A stretch of DNA of 64,000 nucleotides, taken from the NCBI GenBank assembly GCA_021325495.1, contig JAJPGZ010000013.1, positions 1-64,000 on the forward strand, written 5' to 3'. The DNA comes from Spartobacteria bacterium (GTDB lineage Bacteria > Verrucomicrobiota > Verrucomicrobiia > Chthoniobacterales > UBA10450). A program made the position numbers and the translations under genes. A model generated the notes under the pieces. It worked only from the letters and a program-made list of their open reading frames with translations. It searched no databases and was not told the DNA's origin. Shown in pieces: positions 17,238 to 26,360 of this stretch. Positions within the stretch are counted from its first letter, which is position 1, and each line of letters starts with the position of its first letter.

Positions 17238-17903
17238 GTGATCGCCGTTTTGACCAGTCGGCCCGAGATCGAAATAAAACGCGCATTCGTAATTCCCCGA
17301 GTTACGCGTTTCCTCGCGGCGCACCTTCGTGCCTAACACCGCTTCGAAAAGGTCCTGCTCCAGCCGGCGAACGATCGGATATTTCTCGAGCAAATTTAAA
17401 ATAGGCGAATGGCATTCCAAAATCTGCGGCCCGCCTTCTTTCTCTTCGGTCATGAACTCGGCCATGTAACCTTCGCTATCGCGCACTTTCGCCAGCCATT
17501 TCGCGCGCTCGGCGATGTCCGCGCCGCGCACTTTCGACTTCAACGCTTCGGTTTTCTTTCCGTAGATGTTGTAGAGAAGTTTTTCCGGAGCGTTCGCTCC
17601 GTGGATCTCGCGCGCGGCCTCCAGGAGATCGAGCGTGAGGCGATTGCTATCGCTTTGGAAAAGATCGTGCGTCCGTTGCGTGAGCCGGTAAACCATTTCC
17701 GGTCGGCCCATTTTTTGCGGCCGTCGCCATGTGTCGAGATAGCCGTCGCGTTGCAATGTCATGCAATGCTGCTTGATGCCCATATAGCTCATCTTCATTT
17801 TGCGGACGAGCTCATTGACCGACAGGCCTTTCGAGCGCTTGAGTGAATTAAGAATTTCCAGCCGCTGGGTGCGGCCGATTTCGGACAGCAGACGTTGATT
17901 CAT
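17235..17903 (-). CDS. SufR/ArsR-like winged-helix transcriptional regulator
   Basis: The 222-residue protein begins MNQRLLSEIGRTQRLEILNSLKR and has a winged helix (LSVNELVRKMKMSYMGIKQHC), followed by a C-terminal domain with ILECHSPILNLLEKYP and YECAFYFDLG. That C-terminal plan matches SufR-like regulators, where four Cys can hold a 2Fe-2S cluster. Here only about two of the Cys positions are filled (about residues 175 and 212), so cluster binding is doubtful. Start ATG 17903. It could control glgE or ugpC, but no operator is evident. Confidence 0.7.
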   Translation of the reverse strand: MNQRLLSEIGRTQRLEILNSLKRSKGLSVNELVRKMKMSYMGIKQHCMTLQRDGYLDTWRRPQKMGRPEMVYRLTQRTHDLFQSDSNRLTLDLLEAAREIHGANAPEKLLYNIYGKKTEALKSKVRGADIAERAKWLAKVRDSEGYMAEFMTEEKEGGPQILECHSPILNLLEKYPIVRRLEQDLFEAVLGTKVRREETRNSGNYECAFYFDLGPTGQNGDH

Positions 17904-17990
17904 GGCGTGGCGACGCTTTATATGCCGCGGGGCGCCGGAGTGCAATCCCAAAATACGCAAATGGCGGAGGCAAAACGAATTACGAAACCG

Positions 17991-19115
17991 TCAGACTATT
18001 CGCGCTCCCGTCGCCGGGTCGAACAGGTGCGCCTTCTCCAAATTGATGTCGAATTGGAACCGGCGACCGGCCTCGCGATGCTCGAGCGCTTTTTGGCTGC
18101 GGCAGACGACAGTGTGCGCGCCCGTCTGCAAATACAGGTTCGTCTCCGCGCCCATCGGTTCGACGATGTCGACGATCGCGGGAAAACTCGATGTCGATCT
18201 TTCATTCGTGGCCGCGAATTGCGCGAGCTCGATGTCTTCGGGCCGAATGCCTAACAAAACCGGCTTGCCGCTAAACTCGCGAAAGTGTTCGCTCGCCTCT
18301 AATCGCAACTTGATCGCGCCGCCCTGCAATTCCGTAAATTCGATCGCGCCATTGTCGATCTTGAGTGTGCCGTTGACGAAATTCATGGACGGGCTGCCGA
18401 GAAATCCGGCCACGAATAAATTTGTCGGCTCGTTGTACAACTTCAGTGGGGTGTCGATTTGCTGCACCACGCCGTTGTTCATCACCACGATGCGGTCGCC
18501 CATTGTCATCGCCTCCACCTGGTCGTGGGTGACGTAAATCATCGTCGCTTGCAATCGCTGATGCAGTTTGGTGATCTCCGCCCGCATTTGCACCCGCATC
18601 TTGGCGTCGAGATTCGACAACGGCTCGTCGAATAAAAACACTTTCGGCCGCCTAACGATTGCGCGACCGACCGCCACGCGCTGACGCTGCCCGCCAGACA
18701 GCGCGCGCGGTTTACGCTCGAGCAGCTTTTCGATGCCGAGAATCCCGGCCGCGTCGGTCACGCGCTTCTTGATTTCCGCTTTTGGAAATTTTCGCAGCTT
18801 CAATCCGAAAGCGAGGTTGTCGTAAACACTCATGTGCGGATAGAGCGCGTAATTTTGAAACACCATCGCGATGTCGCGGTCTTTCGGCGCAACGTCGTTC
18901 ACCCGTAGCTCGTCGATGTAAATGTCGCCTTCGGAAATTTGTTCCAGGCCCGCGACCATTCGCAGCGTAGTCGATTTGCCGCAGCCGGAGGGCCCGACCA
19001 AAACTACAAATTCGCGATCGGCGACCTCAAAATTAACGTCGTGCACGGCCGTGACGTCGCCGCCTTTTTCTCCGCGATAAATTTTATAGACGTGCTGGAG
19101 ACTGACCTTCGCCAT
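17991..19115 (-). CDS. ugpC: Sugar ABC transporter ATP-binding protein (UgpC/MalK/MsmK type)
   Basis: The 374-residue ATPase powers uptake of sugars or glycerol phosphate. Walker A is GPSGCGKST near residue 41, the Q-loop VFQNYALYPHMSV near 84, the signature LSGGQRQRVAVGRA near 139, Walker B VFLFDEPLSNLDA near 160 and the H-loop THD near 194. The C-terminal TOBE/MalK regulatory domain (LLGIRPEDIEL) is complete. No permease or binding-protein genes adjoin it, so it is probably a shared ATPase serving several importers, like MsmK. Confidence 0.94.
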   Translation of the reverse strand: MAKVSLQHVYKIYRGEKGGDVTAVHDVNFEVADREFVVLVGPSGCGKSTTLRMVAGLEQISEGDIYIDELRVNDVAPKDRDIAMVFQNYALYPHMSVYDNLAFGLKLRKFPKAEIKKRVTDAAGILGIEKLLERKPRALSGGQRQRVAVGRAIVRRPKVFLFDEPLSNLDAKMRVQMRAEITKLHQRLQATMIYVTHDQVEAMTMGDRIVVMNNGVVQQIDTPLKLYNEPTNLFVAGFLGSPSMNFVNGTLKIDNGAIEFTELQGGAIKLRLEASEHFREFSGKPVLLGIRPEDIELAQFAATNERSTSSFPAIVDIVEPMGAETNLYLQTGAHTVVCRSQKALEHREAGRRFQFDINLEKAHLFDPATGARIV

Positions 19116-19126
19116 CGGGCCGCAAG

Positions 19127-20038
19127 CTAAAGGTTCCCGCGAGTGAATGGAAGATCGACAATCTCCACGCGCACGGTCGGGCGCGTGACGTCATTCGGGT
19201 CGCGCCCGTCCAGCTTGAATTTGTTAGGGAAAAACGGCCGCTTGATATAACCGAGTCCGATTTCTTTGCCGAAACGTTTGCTCCGCGTCGCACTCGTAAT
19301 CCAGCCGACTTCCTTCCCCTCGCCGCCAATCTGAAACAACTTCATCCCCGCTTCCATCGGCACGTCACCAGCGAACCCGACCAGTTTCTTCGCGCGTTGC
19401 CCGGACATTTTCATGCGCGAAATCACTTCCTGCCCGATGTAGCAGCCCTTCTCGTAATCGATGCAACGCGATTCGAGGTTCGCTTCCGGCGGAAGAATCT
19501 CCGGGCTCAGGTCGCGCCCCCATCGCGGAATTCCCTGCTCGATGCGAAACGTTTCCGCTTCTTCGCGATCGTAAAACGGCACCGTCGCCGCGATTGCTTC
19601 GAACAGTTCGTCGTGTTGCGCGGCGGTGCCCCAAATTTCGCGCGCCTCGACGCCGAAGCGATCGATGTTGATCAAGCGGCACTCACACGCGAGGTCTAAC
19701 GAAGCCGCACCGATCACGTGAAAGATCGACAACTGCGCCGTCACGTCCTCGCACTCCACATCGTCCGCGATCACATAACGCTCCAGCCGCGGCTGCAGCG
19801 AAGCGCGCAAATCCGGCTCGGCATCGATAAAAAAACCGTGTCCGTCTTCGGAGACAAACACGTCCGCGTCCATCTTTCCTTTGGCGTTTAACACGCACGC
19901 CTGCATTCCGCGCGACGACGTGACTTTGCCCAGATCATTCGTGATCTGCCCGTTCAAATATCGTTGTCGATCTTGCCCGCGAATGCGCAGCTTTGTCCGC
20001 GCGGACAAATCGAAGAACGCGCCTTCTTCCGGATTCAA
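19127..20038 (-). CDS. ygfZ: YgfZ/GcvT-family tRNA-modifying / Fe-S cluster repair protein
   Basis: A folate-binding YgfZ homologue (303 residues), needed for maintenance of some Fe-S enzymes such as MiaB. The family signature K-G-C-Y-I-G-Q-E is present in DYEKGCYIGQEVISRM near residue 204, together with the N-terminal LRIRGQDRQRYLNGQITND (residues 17-35) and GGEGKEVGWITSA near 247. It stands alone between ugpC and a dehydrogenase gene on the same strand, and is probably co-transcribed with them. Confidence 0.93.
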   Translation of the reverse strand: MNPEEGAFFDLSARTKLRIRGQDRQRYLNGQITNDLGKVTSSRGMQACVLNAKGKMDADVFVSEDGHGFFIDAEPDLRASLQPRLERYVIADDVECEDVTAQLSIFHVIGAASLDLACECRLINIDRFGVEAREIWGTAAQHDELFEAIAATVPFYDREEAETFRIEQGIPRWGRDLSPEILPPEANLESRCIDYEKGCYIGQEVISRMKMSGQRAKKLVGFAGDVPMEAGMKLFQIGGEGKEVGWITSATRSKRFGKEIGLGYIKRPFFPNKFKLDGRDPNDVTRPTVRVEIVDLPFTRGNL

Positions 20039-20049
20039 GGCCAGAAAGC

Positions 20050-21183
20050 TCAGCCCTCGCGTCGCAACAAGCGGCCAAAAAATCCGCGACGTTCTTCCGA
20101 TTCCTCGGCCGCGAATTCCGCCGGTTGCTCGGAATGCTCAAATTCGTTAGGCACAGGCGCGGGCGCCTCCGGCGCAAGATCGACATCTGCCTTCGGCTCT
20201 TCCGGCCGCGCCACCGCGTGCACGATCCCGGGCTGTTGCTCGCCCGGGGTCCACGCGACCCATTGGCCTTCGTCATTCGACACCGGCGGCATCCCGAACA
20301 ATTCCAATCCTTCTTCAGCCGATTCCTTCATCGAGCCGGTGAAATATTTTCGCGCGACCGCCGAGTAATCTTCATCGCCAAATCCGCGTTGCATCTGCTC
20401 GAGCAACCGGTCGCGCGCGGCCGAAGTCACGCCGAGCTCGAGATGGTGCGAAAGCCCGAGACGACTCGCGATCTGCATGTCCTTGAGCATGTGCTTGACC
20501 GAAAAATGCGGCTCGAAATCGGCGCTCACCATCTTCGGCAATTTCAGGTCGAGCGTTTTCGAATTGCTCGCGTTGCCTTTCATCGCTTCGACAAATTTTT
20601 CGATCGACAATCCCGTTGCGCGCACGAGCGCCATCGCTTCGGCCGCGGCTTGCACACTCGCGGCCGTGACCATGTTGGTCGCGATCTTCATCAAGGTCGC
20701 GGTGCCGATTTCGCCAATCGCCATCACCGCCTTGCTCGACGCTTCCAATACCGGCCGCGCTTCCTCGATCGCCGATTCTTCGCCGCCGATGTAGTAAACC
20801 AGTTGCCCGTTTTCGGCCGCTTCCTTACTGCCGGTAAATGGCGCTTCGACAAAACGCGCGCCGCGACGCTGCACGATTTCGCTCGCGGAAACCATCGTGT
20901 GCGGCGCGACCGTCGGATGCGCAACGATCACGTGTCGCGCGCCGATCCCGGGCGCGAGTTGTTTCACGACGTCGAGAAGCGCGTCGTCATCCGACACAAA
21001 GATCTGAATGATGTCGCACATCTCGGCGAGCTCGACTGGGGCGCCGACAAAATTGGGGACCGGCTTCGGGGTGCGGTTCCAAACGAAAGTGCGAAAACCT
21101 TTCGCGCGCAGCGCTTCACGCACGCGGCTGCCGATGATCCCCAGCCCGATGATTCCAACGTTTTTATTTAAGCGACGCGACAT
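20050..21183 (-). CDS. NAD(P)-dependent 3-hydroxyacid dehydrogenase (HIBADH-like) with extended C-terminus
   Basis: The 377-residue protein has a Rossmann nucleotide site (VGIIGLGIIGSRVREALRAKG, residues 9-29), the substrate segment FVEAPFTGSKEAAENGQLVYYIGG near 115, and the catalytic Lys region GTATLMKIATNMV near 162, as in 3-hydroxyisobutyrate and glyoxylate/succinic-semialdehyde reductases. About 90 C-terminal residues beyond the usual end are acidic and proline-rich, finishing with a basic RRGFFGRLLRREG, an unusual low-complexity tail. Start ATG at 21183 fits the family N-terminus. Substrate unknown. Confidence 0.85.
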   Translation of the reverse strand: MSRRLNKNVGIIGLGIIGSRVREALRAKGFRTFVWNRTPKPVPNFVGAPVELAEMCDIIQIFVSDDDALLDVVKQLAPGIGARHVIVAHPTVAPHTMVSASEIVQRRGARFVEAPFTGSKEAAENGQLVYYIGGEESAIEEARPVLEASSKAVMAIGEIGTATLMKIATNMVTAASVQAAAEAMALVRATGLSIEKFVEAMKGNASNSKTLDLKLPKMVSADFEPHFSVKHMLKDMQIASRLGLSHHLELGVTSAARDRLLEQMQRGFGDEDYSAVARKYFTGSMKESAEEGLELFGMPPVSNDEGQWVAWTPGEQQPGIVHAVARPEEPKADVDLAPEAPAPVPNEFEHSEQPAEFAAEESEERRGFFGRLLRREG

Positions 21184-21245
21184 AAAGCGCCGCGAACGGC
21201 GCATACGAAGATTGAATTTAATCGATCTCCGGCGCAATGCCGAAC

Positions 21246-22085
21246 TTATTTGCGGACGAACTCTGCGTCCCGCGCAAGATCGACAATCAACTTTGGGACG
21301 GCTTCGCGCCGCTTTGCGTTTTGCAGTTCGGTCGCGATCTCCGGACGCGCCTCTTCCAAGCTCATCGGCCGCTCCGGCTTCATGTCCGTCAGCTGAAGAA
21401 TGTGAAACCCGAGCTTCGTTTGCACCACCTCGCTCAACTGGCCGATCTGCAACGTGCGCACTGCCGCCAGAAAATCTGCCGGCATCCGCGCGTCCGAAAA
21501 ATAGCCGAGATCCCCGCCACGTTTCTTGGTCGCTTCGTCTTCGGAAAATTGTGCGACAAGATCGGGGAATTGCTCGCCCTGCTTCAAGCGCCGCGCGAGA
21601 TCGTCGATCGTCCGCCGTTTGGTTGTGACGACTTCTTCGGGTGTTTCCGGCGGCGCGGCCAAAAACAAATGCGCCACACGATAACGAATCGGCTGCACGA
21701 GATCCGCTTGATGTTGCGCGAAATAAACTCGGCATTCGTCGTCTCTCACCGAGGTCGCGAGCGTGAGTTGTCGATCTAACCAAGCGCGACTTCGTAAATG
21801 ATCTTTCACAACGCGACCGAGCTGCCACGCGCAAAGATGATTCGCGCGCAAAGCGGCCCGCCATTTTTCCTCATCAGCGAATTGAGCGCGCAGCAATGCG
21901 AGCTCGCGACTCACCGAAAGCTGCGAGACGGTTTCGTTACGCGCGCGGTAACCTAACCAGATATCTGCGGACCGCTGCGGTTGGTAATGCGCAACGAATT
22001 TGTAGCACAAAGCCGATCGGGCGATGATGGAACCGCAGAGAATTCCGGCGGCGACGGCGAGGACAACCGCGAGTAGCCACTTCAT
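21246..22085 (-). CDS. Parvulin-type peptidyl-prolyl isomerase, membrane-anchored
   Basis: The 279-residue protein has an N-terminal membrane anchor or signal (KWLLAVVLAVAAGILCGSI), a helical region, and one PpiC/rotamase domain (YRVAHLFLAAPPETPEE near 130, SEDEATKKRGGDLGYFSDARMP near 180, LQIGQLSEVVQTKLGFHILQL near 215). It is like SurA/PrsA chaperones acting on exported proteins. It overlaps the upstream M28 gene by ATGA (22082-22085), suggesting joint export-related expression. Confidence 0.88.
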   Translation of the reverse strand: MKWLLAVVLAVAAGILCGSIIARSALCYKFVAHYQPQRSADIWLGYRARNETVSQLSVSRELALLRAQFADEEKWRAALRANHLCAWQLGRVVKDHLRSRAWLDRQLTLATSVRDDECRVYFAQHQADLVQPIRYRVAHLFLAAPPETPEEVVTTKRRTIDDLARRLKQGEQFPDLVAQFSEDEATKKRGGDLGYFSDARMPADFLAAVRTLQIGQLSEVVQTKLGFHILQLTDMKPERPMSLEEARPEIATELQNAKRREAVPKLIVDLARDAEFVRK

Positions 22086-22948
22086 TTCAGCGCGAATTCG
22101 GAAACGTAATAGGTCGCAACTTTGCCAACGATCTGCAAACTGTCCGCGCTCACCTTGTCGATCTTGTCTTCGGCGGTGTGCCACGGCGGATAATCGAAAT
22201 CGATCAGGTCGATGGTCGGAACGCCCGCCGCGTTCAGTGGCGAATGATCGTCCGTGACATCGCCGGTGAAATAGGTGAAGTGATTGCGCACCTTGAGCGC
22301 GTCAGCCGCGGCGAAGATGTGTTGCGCCATTTCCCGCGGAGAATCGAGCGGCAACGTGATCTTCAAATCCCGATCGCCGACCATGTCGAATAAAATGCCG
22401 CCGCGAAATTTCGTGTTCGATTCGCCTAACGACTTCGCGAAATAACGGCTGCCGTAAATCCCATCGGTTTCGGAAAATTCTTCGACCGCTTCTTCGCCAT
22501 CGAAAAAGACAAGCTCAACTTTAGCGGCGAGCGCCGGATGTAAGGCGAGCACGCGTCCCATCTCCAAAAGCAATCCGGTGCTAGAGCCGCCATCGTTCGC
22601 GCCAACAAACGTAAACGTCTCGAAGATTTTTGTGTCGTAATGTGAGCAAAGTAGAAATGAGGGCGATGATTTTTTCCCGAAACGCGCGATCAGATTCACG
22701 AACGTCATCGCGCCGCGCGGGGTGGAATTGGTAAAAGTCTGACGCGTGACTTCCCAGCCGTTCGCCCGCAATTCTTTCTCGATGTAAGCACGCGATTTTT
22801 CGAGCGCGGCCGATCCCACCGGACGCGGGCCAAGATCGACAAGGTACTTCACCTGCCCGAACGCGCGGTCGCCGGAAACTTCGTCCCACAGATTCGCCGC
22901 GGCCGTGGCGCGAACGGCGATGAGTACAACGAACAACGCGCGCAGCAT
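22082..22948 (-). CDS. M28-family zinc enzyme, glutaminyl-peptide cyclotransferase-like
   Basis: The 288-residue exported protein (signal MLRALFVVLIAVRATAAA) has the M28 metal ligands CSHYDTK near 100, GANDGGSST near 115, FFDGEEAVEEFSETDGIYGS near 147 and PPWHTAEDKIDKV near 255. The DGEEA plus GSRYFAK arrangement and the WHTAEDK ending resemble glutaminyl cyclases more than aminopeptidases. It might therefore form N-terminal pyroglutamate on exported proteins. Aminopeptidase activity is the alternative. It is coupled to the parvulin gene. Confidence 0.82.
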   Translation of the reverse strand: MLRALFVVLIAVRATAAANLWDEVSGDRAFGQVKYLVDLGPRPVGSAALEKSRAYIEKELRANGWEVTRQTFTNSTPRGAMTFVNLIARFGKKSSPSFLLCSHYDTKIFETFTFVGANDGGSSTGLLLEMGRVLALHPALAAKVELVFFDGEEAVEEFSETDGIYGSRYFAKSLGESNTKFRGGILFDMVGDRDLKITLPLDSPREMAQHIFAAADALKVRNHFTYFTGDVTDDHSPLNAAGVPTIDLIDFDYPPWHTAEDKIDKVSADSLQIVGKVATYYVSEFALK

Positions 22949-22955
22949 CGCGCGT

Positions 22956-23858
22956 TTAGCTTTGCTCGATCGTTAGGCCAAGGGCGGCGGCGATACGATC
23001 GAGATCGGCCGCGCCGTAATATTCGATTTCAATGCGGCCGCGTTTTTCGCCGTGATGAATGGTCACGCGGGTGCCGAGATGTTGTTGCAAACGTTCCTGC
23101 AAATCGGCGATCGACGCGTCGTTAAGAGCAGTTGTCGATCTTGCGGTGCGTTTGCGGGTACCGACCTGGCGCGCAACCAGACGCTCGGTCTGACGCACGG
23201 TGGCTTTTCGGCGCAACACCGTCTCAGCCACCGATAATTGCTCGTCATGCGATTTGATTCCGAGAATGACTTTCGCATGGCCAACCGAGAGCAATTCCTG
23301 ATTCAGCCAGGTTTGAATTTGCGGATGCAAATCGAGTAATCGCATCGCGTTCGCCACCGCCGCGCGACTGCGCCCAACTTTTTGCGCAATGTCTTCCTGG
23401 CGCATTCCGAATTCATTAGCCAGACGCGAATAACCTTGCGCTTCTTCGATCGGGTTGAGGTCTTCGCGTTGCAGGTTCTCGATCAACGAAAGCTCAAGCA
23501 CTTCGAGATCGCTACTCTCGCGAATAATCGCAGGCACGTCCGCGAGACCGAGTTCGCCGGCGGCACGCCAGCGACGTTCGCCCGCGATCAATTCATGACG
23601 CCCCCCGATTTGCCTAACGATGAGCGGTTGAATGATCCCGTGTTCGCGAATCGAGTCCATCAATTCCTGCAACGCTTCACGCGCGAATTCTTTTCGCGGC
23701 TGCATCGGGCTGGGCGTAATCGAATTGAGTTTCAAACGATGGACGCGTTCGCCCGGCGCTATTTCTTCTGCAGGAGCGAGCGATGGCTGCGGCGCGACCG
23801 TTGCGGGACGCGTGCCGATTAACGCGCCGAGACCTTTGCCGAGACCAGTCTTTGCCAT
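22956..23858 (-). CDS. parB: Chromosome partitioning protein ParB
   Basis: ParB binds parS centromere sites and loads SMC near the origin. The 300-residue protein has GLGKGLGALIG at its N-terminus, the CTPase box ELIAGERRWRAAGELG near residue 97, the ENLQREDLNPIEEAQGY motif near 132 and the KorB-like helix-turn-helix QEDIAQKVGRSRAAVANAMRLL near 160. The C-terminal dimer domain ends IAAALGLTIEQS. Unusually, no parA is adjacent: the upstream neighbour is mqnD on the other strand. I found no TGTTTCACGTGAAACA-like parS in the window. Confidence 0.95.
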   Translation of the reverse strand: MAKTGLGKGLGALIGTRPATVAPQPSLAPAEEIAPGERVHRLKLNSITPSPMQPRKEFAREALQELMDSIREHGIIQPLIVRQIGGRHELIAGERRWRAAGELGLADVPAIIRESSDLEVLELSLIENLQREDLNPIEEAQGYSRLANEFGMRQEDIAQKVGRSRAAVANAMRLLDLHPQIQTWLNQELLSVGHAKVILGIKSHDEQLSVAETVLRRKATVRQTERLVARQVGTRKRTARSTTALNDASIADLQERLQQHLGTRVTIHHGEKRGRIEIEYYGAADLDRIAAALGLTIEQS

Positions 23859-23940
23859 TGGTTCAAGCGTAGGGGAAGCACTCTCGCAACGCAAACCACA
23901 ACCATGTTGCCGCGTGATGAGGACACGATTAGCGTCGCGA

Positions 23941-24792
23941 ATGTCGCAGGTCTTTACGCTCGGTCACACGCCTGACCCCGATGACGCGTTCATGTTTTAC
24001 GCGATGGCCGCACACAAGATCGACATGCACGGATATGATTTCGAGCATGTGGTCGAGGACATCGCGACGTTGAACCAGCGCGCGATGCGCGGCGAATTGC
24101 ACATTTCCGCGATTTCAATTTCGGCTTACTCGCACGTGGCTGAAAAATATGCGCTGCTGCCGTGCGGAGCGAGCATGGGTGATGGGTATGGACCCCTGGT
24201 CGTACGAAAAAAAGGCGCCGCGAAGAAAGATGTCGATCTTCGCGCGTCGTTAGGCAAGTGCACGATCGCGGTCCCGGGCCGGATGACGAGCTCGTTTCTG
24301 GCGCTGCAATTGTACATGGGCGACTTCAAATATATCGAGGTGTCGTTCGAAAAAGTTTTCGAGGCGGTAAACGATGGACGGGCCGACGCCGCGCTCGTGA
24401 TTCACGAAGGTCAGCTCACTTACGGTCGCGGCGGGTTCGAAAAAGTTGTCGATCTTGGCGAATGGTGGAAAGGCGAGACGGGATTGCCGCTGCCGTTAGG
24501 CGGGAATGTGGTTCGCAAAGATATTCCGGCGGATGTGCGCAGCGAGCTGGCGAAAATCATCGCCGCGAGCATCGACTTCGGATTGAAGCATCGCAAAGAG
24601 GCGGTGGAGCATTCGATGAAGTACGCGCGCGATATGAATGTCGATCTTGCCGGGAAATTCATCGGCATGTACGTGAACGACTTTACGCGCGATTACGGCG
24701 AGACCGGACGGGAAGCGATTCGGCGTTTTCTGGGCGAAGCGCAAAAGCGCGGCTACATCGACAAGCTGCCGGAGTTGGAGTTCGTGAAATAG
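23941..24792 (+). CDS. mqnD: 1,4-dihydroxy-6-naphthoate synthase (futalosine pathway)
   Basis: MqnD converts cyclic dehypoxanthinyl futalosine to 1,4-dihydroxy-6-naphthoate in the alternative menaquinone route. The 283-residue protein shows LGHTPDPDDAFMFYAMAAHKID near residue 7, the DIATLNQRA segment near 41, AISISAYSHVAEKYALLPCGASMGDGYGP near 55, and LPLPLGGNVV near 185, all typical. It has a periplasmic-binding-protein fold. Start ATG at 23941; a longer in-frame start at 23905 is possible. No other mqn gene is in the window. Confidence 0.92.
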   Translation: MSQVFTLGHTPDPDDAFMFYAMAAHKIDMHGYDFEHVVEDIATLNQRAMRGELHISAISISAYSHVAEKYALLPCGASMGDGYGPLVVRKKGAAKKDVDLRASLGKCTIAVPGRMTSSFLALQLYMGDFKYIEVSFEKVFEAVNDGRADAALVIHEGQLTYGRGGFEKVVDLGEWWKGETGLPLPLGGNVVRKDIPADVRSELAKIIAASIDFGLKHRKEAVEHSMKYARDMNVDLAGKFIGMYVNDFTRDYGETGREAIRRFLGEAQKRGYIDKLPELEFVK

Positions 24793-24798
24793 CGGACG

Positions 24799-24987
24799 CT
24801 ATTTCTTTTTCTCTTTGTCTTTGTCCGCCGGTTTGTGGACGGCTTCCTTCACGAATTTCTCGACGCGCGTGTATTCCGTTTTAAATCCAGCGACGAAATC
24901 GTGCGTGCCGTATTCGAAAAGGACGACGAAGCAAAAGGTGAAGAAAACGAAGAGAGCGACCCAAAAAAGCGTGCGAATGAGCGCCAT
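24799..24987 (-). CDS. Small single-pass membrane protein
   Basis: This 62-residue frame has one strong membrane helix (LIRTLFWVALFVFFTFCFVV, residues 3-22) and a charged tail ending in KPADKDKEKKK. It fits exactly between mqnD and the DegT gene, and composition looks protein-like. Function unknown; it may be a small envelope protein. Confidence is limited by its size. Confidence 0.6.
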   Translation of the reverse strand: MALIRTLFWVALFVFFTFCFVVLFEYGTHDFVAGFKTEYTRVEKFVKEAVHKPADKDKEKKK

Positions 24988-25085
24988 AGTTGCCGGAGGC
25001 TATCTTAGTGAAGGTGCGGGGTCAACGAGCGACCGTAGCGCGCTTGAACCGTGGACTGAAGCTGCCATGCTCTCTTTTCGCAGCT

Positions 25086-26237
25086 ATGCGCGTGCCATTG
25101 CTTGATCTGAGCGAGCAATATCGCCAGCTCGCCGGTCCGATCCGCGACAAGATCGACAAGGTGCTGGCGACGCAGCGTTTTATTCTGGGCGAGAACGTCG
25201 CCGAATTGGAGGGCGCGATTTGCGATTACCTGAAAACGCCGCACGCGATCGGCGTTTCGTCGGGAACGGATGCGTTGCTAATCGCGCTGATCGCACTTGG
25301 GATTGGACCGGGCGATGCCGTGATCGTGCCGGCATACAGTTTTTTCGCGACGGCGGGATGCGTCGCGCGTCTCGGCGCGACGCCGGTGATGGTAGATGTC
25401 GATCTTGCGACGTATAACATTTCGCCTAACGAAGTGCGCGCGTGTCTCGAGCAGAAACGCGCGGAAAAAATTCGCGCGATTATTCCGGTGCACCTTTTCG
25501 GTTTGTGCTGCGACATGGACGCGATGATCGACATTGCGCGCGAATTTGAATTGAAGATCGTCGAAGACGCGGCGCAGGCGATCGGCGCGGAATATCCCAG
25601 CAAAGGCGGCGCGCGGTTCGCCGGAACGATGAGCGAGATCGGCTGCTTCAGTTTTTATCCGACGAAGAATCTTAGCGCCGCCGGCGATGCCGGCCTGGTG
25701 ATTTGCAACGACGCCGAACTAGCGAAACGACTGCGCATCCTTCGACAGCATGGAATGGAACCACGTTATTTTCACGAGGCGATCGGTGGAAATTTTCGGT
25801 TGGATGAAATCCAAGCCGCCGTGCTCTCGGTGAAGTTGCCGCATCTACACAAATGGACAGCGATGCGCCGCGCCGCCGCCGATTTTTACCGCGAAGAATT
25901 CACGAGTGCGGGTTTGATCGACAAGGTGACTCTGCCGCCTGAACCTTATCGCGCCGGCGGCCTAACGAACCACCACGTCTATCATCAATTCGTCATCCGC
26001 ACGCCGAAACGCGATGAGCTGCGCGCACACCTGACGAAATGCAACATCGGGACCGAGATTTATTATCCGCTCGGATTGCACGAGCAGAAGGCGTTGCAAT
26101 ATCTCGGATACAAGCGCGGCGATTTTCCGAATACCGAACAAGCCGCGCACGAAACTCTCGCGCTGCCGTTTTGGCCGGAAATTTCGCGCGAGGCGCAACG
26201 TTACGTCGTCAGTGCGGTTGCCGATTTCTTCAGCTAA
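25086..26237 (+). CDS. DegT/DnrJ/EryC1/StrS-family PLP-dependent sugar aminotransferase
   Basis: The 383-residue enzyme transfers an amino group to a keto-sugar nucleotide, usually for LPS, capsule or glycan building. Visible are PLLDLSEQYRQL at the N-terminus, GVSSGTDALLIAL near 56, PAYSFFATAGCVARLGATPV near 84, the PLP Asp region KIVEDAAQAIGAEY near 160, and the PLP Lys in FSFYPTKNLSAAGDAG near 190. GGNFRLDEIQAAVL near 234 is also diagnostic. Start at ATG 25086. It stands upstream of the tRNA gene. Confidence 0.94.
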   Translation: MRVPLLDLSEQYRQLAGPIRDKIDKVLATQRFILGENVAELEGAICDYLKTPHAIGVSSGTDALLIALIALGIGPGDAVIVPAYSFFATAGCVARLGATPVMVDVDLATYNISPNEVRACLEQKRAEKIRAIIPVHLFGLCCDMDAMIDIAREFELKIVEDAAQAIGAEYPSKGGARFAGTMSEIGCFSFYPTKNLSAAGDAGLVICNDAELAKRLRILRQHGMEPRYFHEAIGGNFRLDEIQAAVLSVKLPHLHKWTAMRRAAADFYREEFTSAGLIDKVTLPPEPYRAGGLTNHHVYHQFVIRTPKRDELRAHLTKCNIGTEIYYPLGLHEQKALQYLGYKRGDFPNTEQAAHETLALPFWPEISREAQRYVVSAVADFFS

Positions 26238-26271
26238 GCTATATCAAGGCTCGCACGCGCCGCGAACGCAC

Positions 26272-26354
26272 GGGTAGGTACCGAAGTGGCCAAACGGGGC
26301 GGACTGTAAATCCGCTGGCTTACGCCTTCGCTGGTTCGAATCCAGCCCTGCCCA
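26272..26354 (+). tRNA. tRNA-Tyr (GTA anticodon)
   Basis: The acceptor stem GGGTAGG pairs with CCTGCCC (one G-T pair), the anticodon arm is GCGGA-CTGTAAA-TCCGC, and the T arm is GCTGG-TTCGAAT-CCAGC. A long variable arm makes it class II, as bacterial tRNA-Tyr requires. CCA is not encoded. No partner tRNA is nearby. Confidence 0.96.
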
Positions 26355-26360
26355 GTTTCT

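Noticed and set aside
20050-21864. 604-residue version of the HIBADH-like protein
   Set aside because: The first 227 residues are the Arg-rich antisense-frame translation of the parvulin region; the dehydrogenase homology begins at the ATG at 21183.
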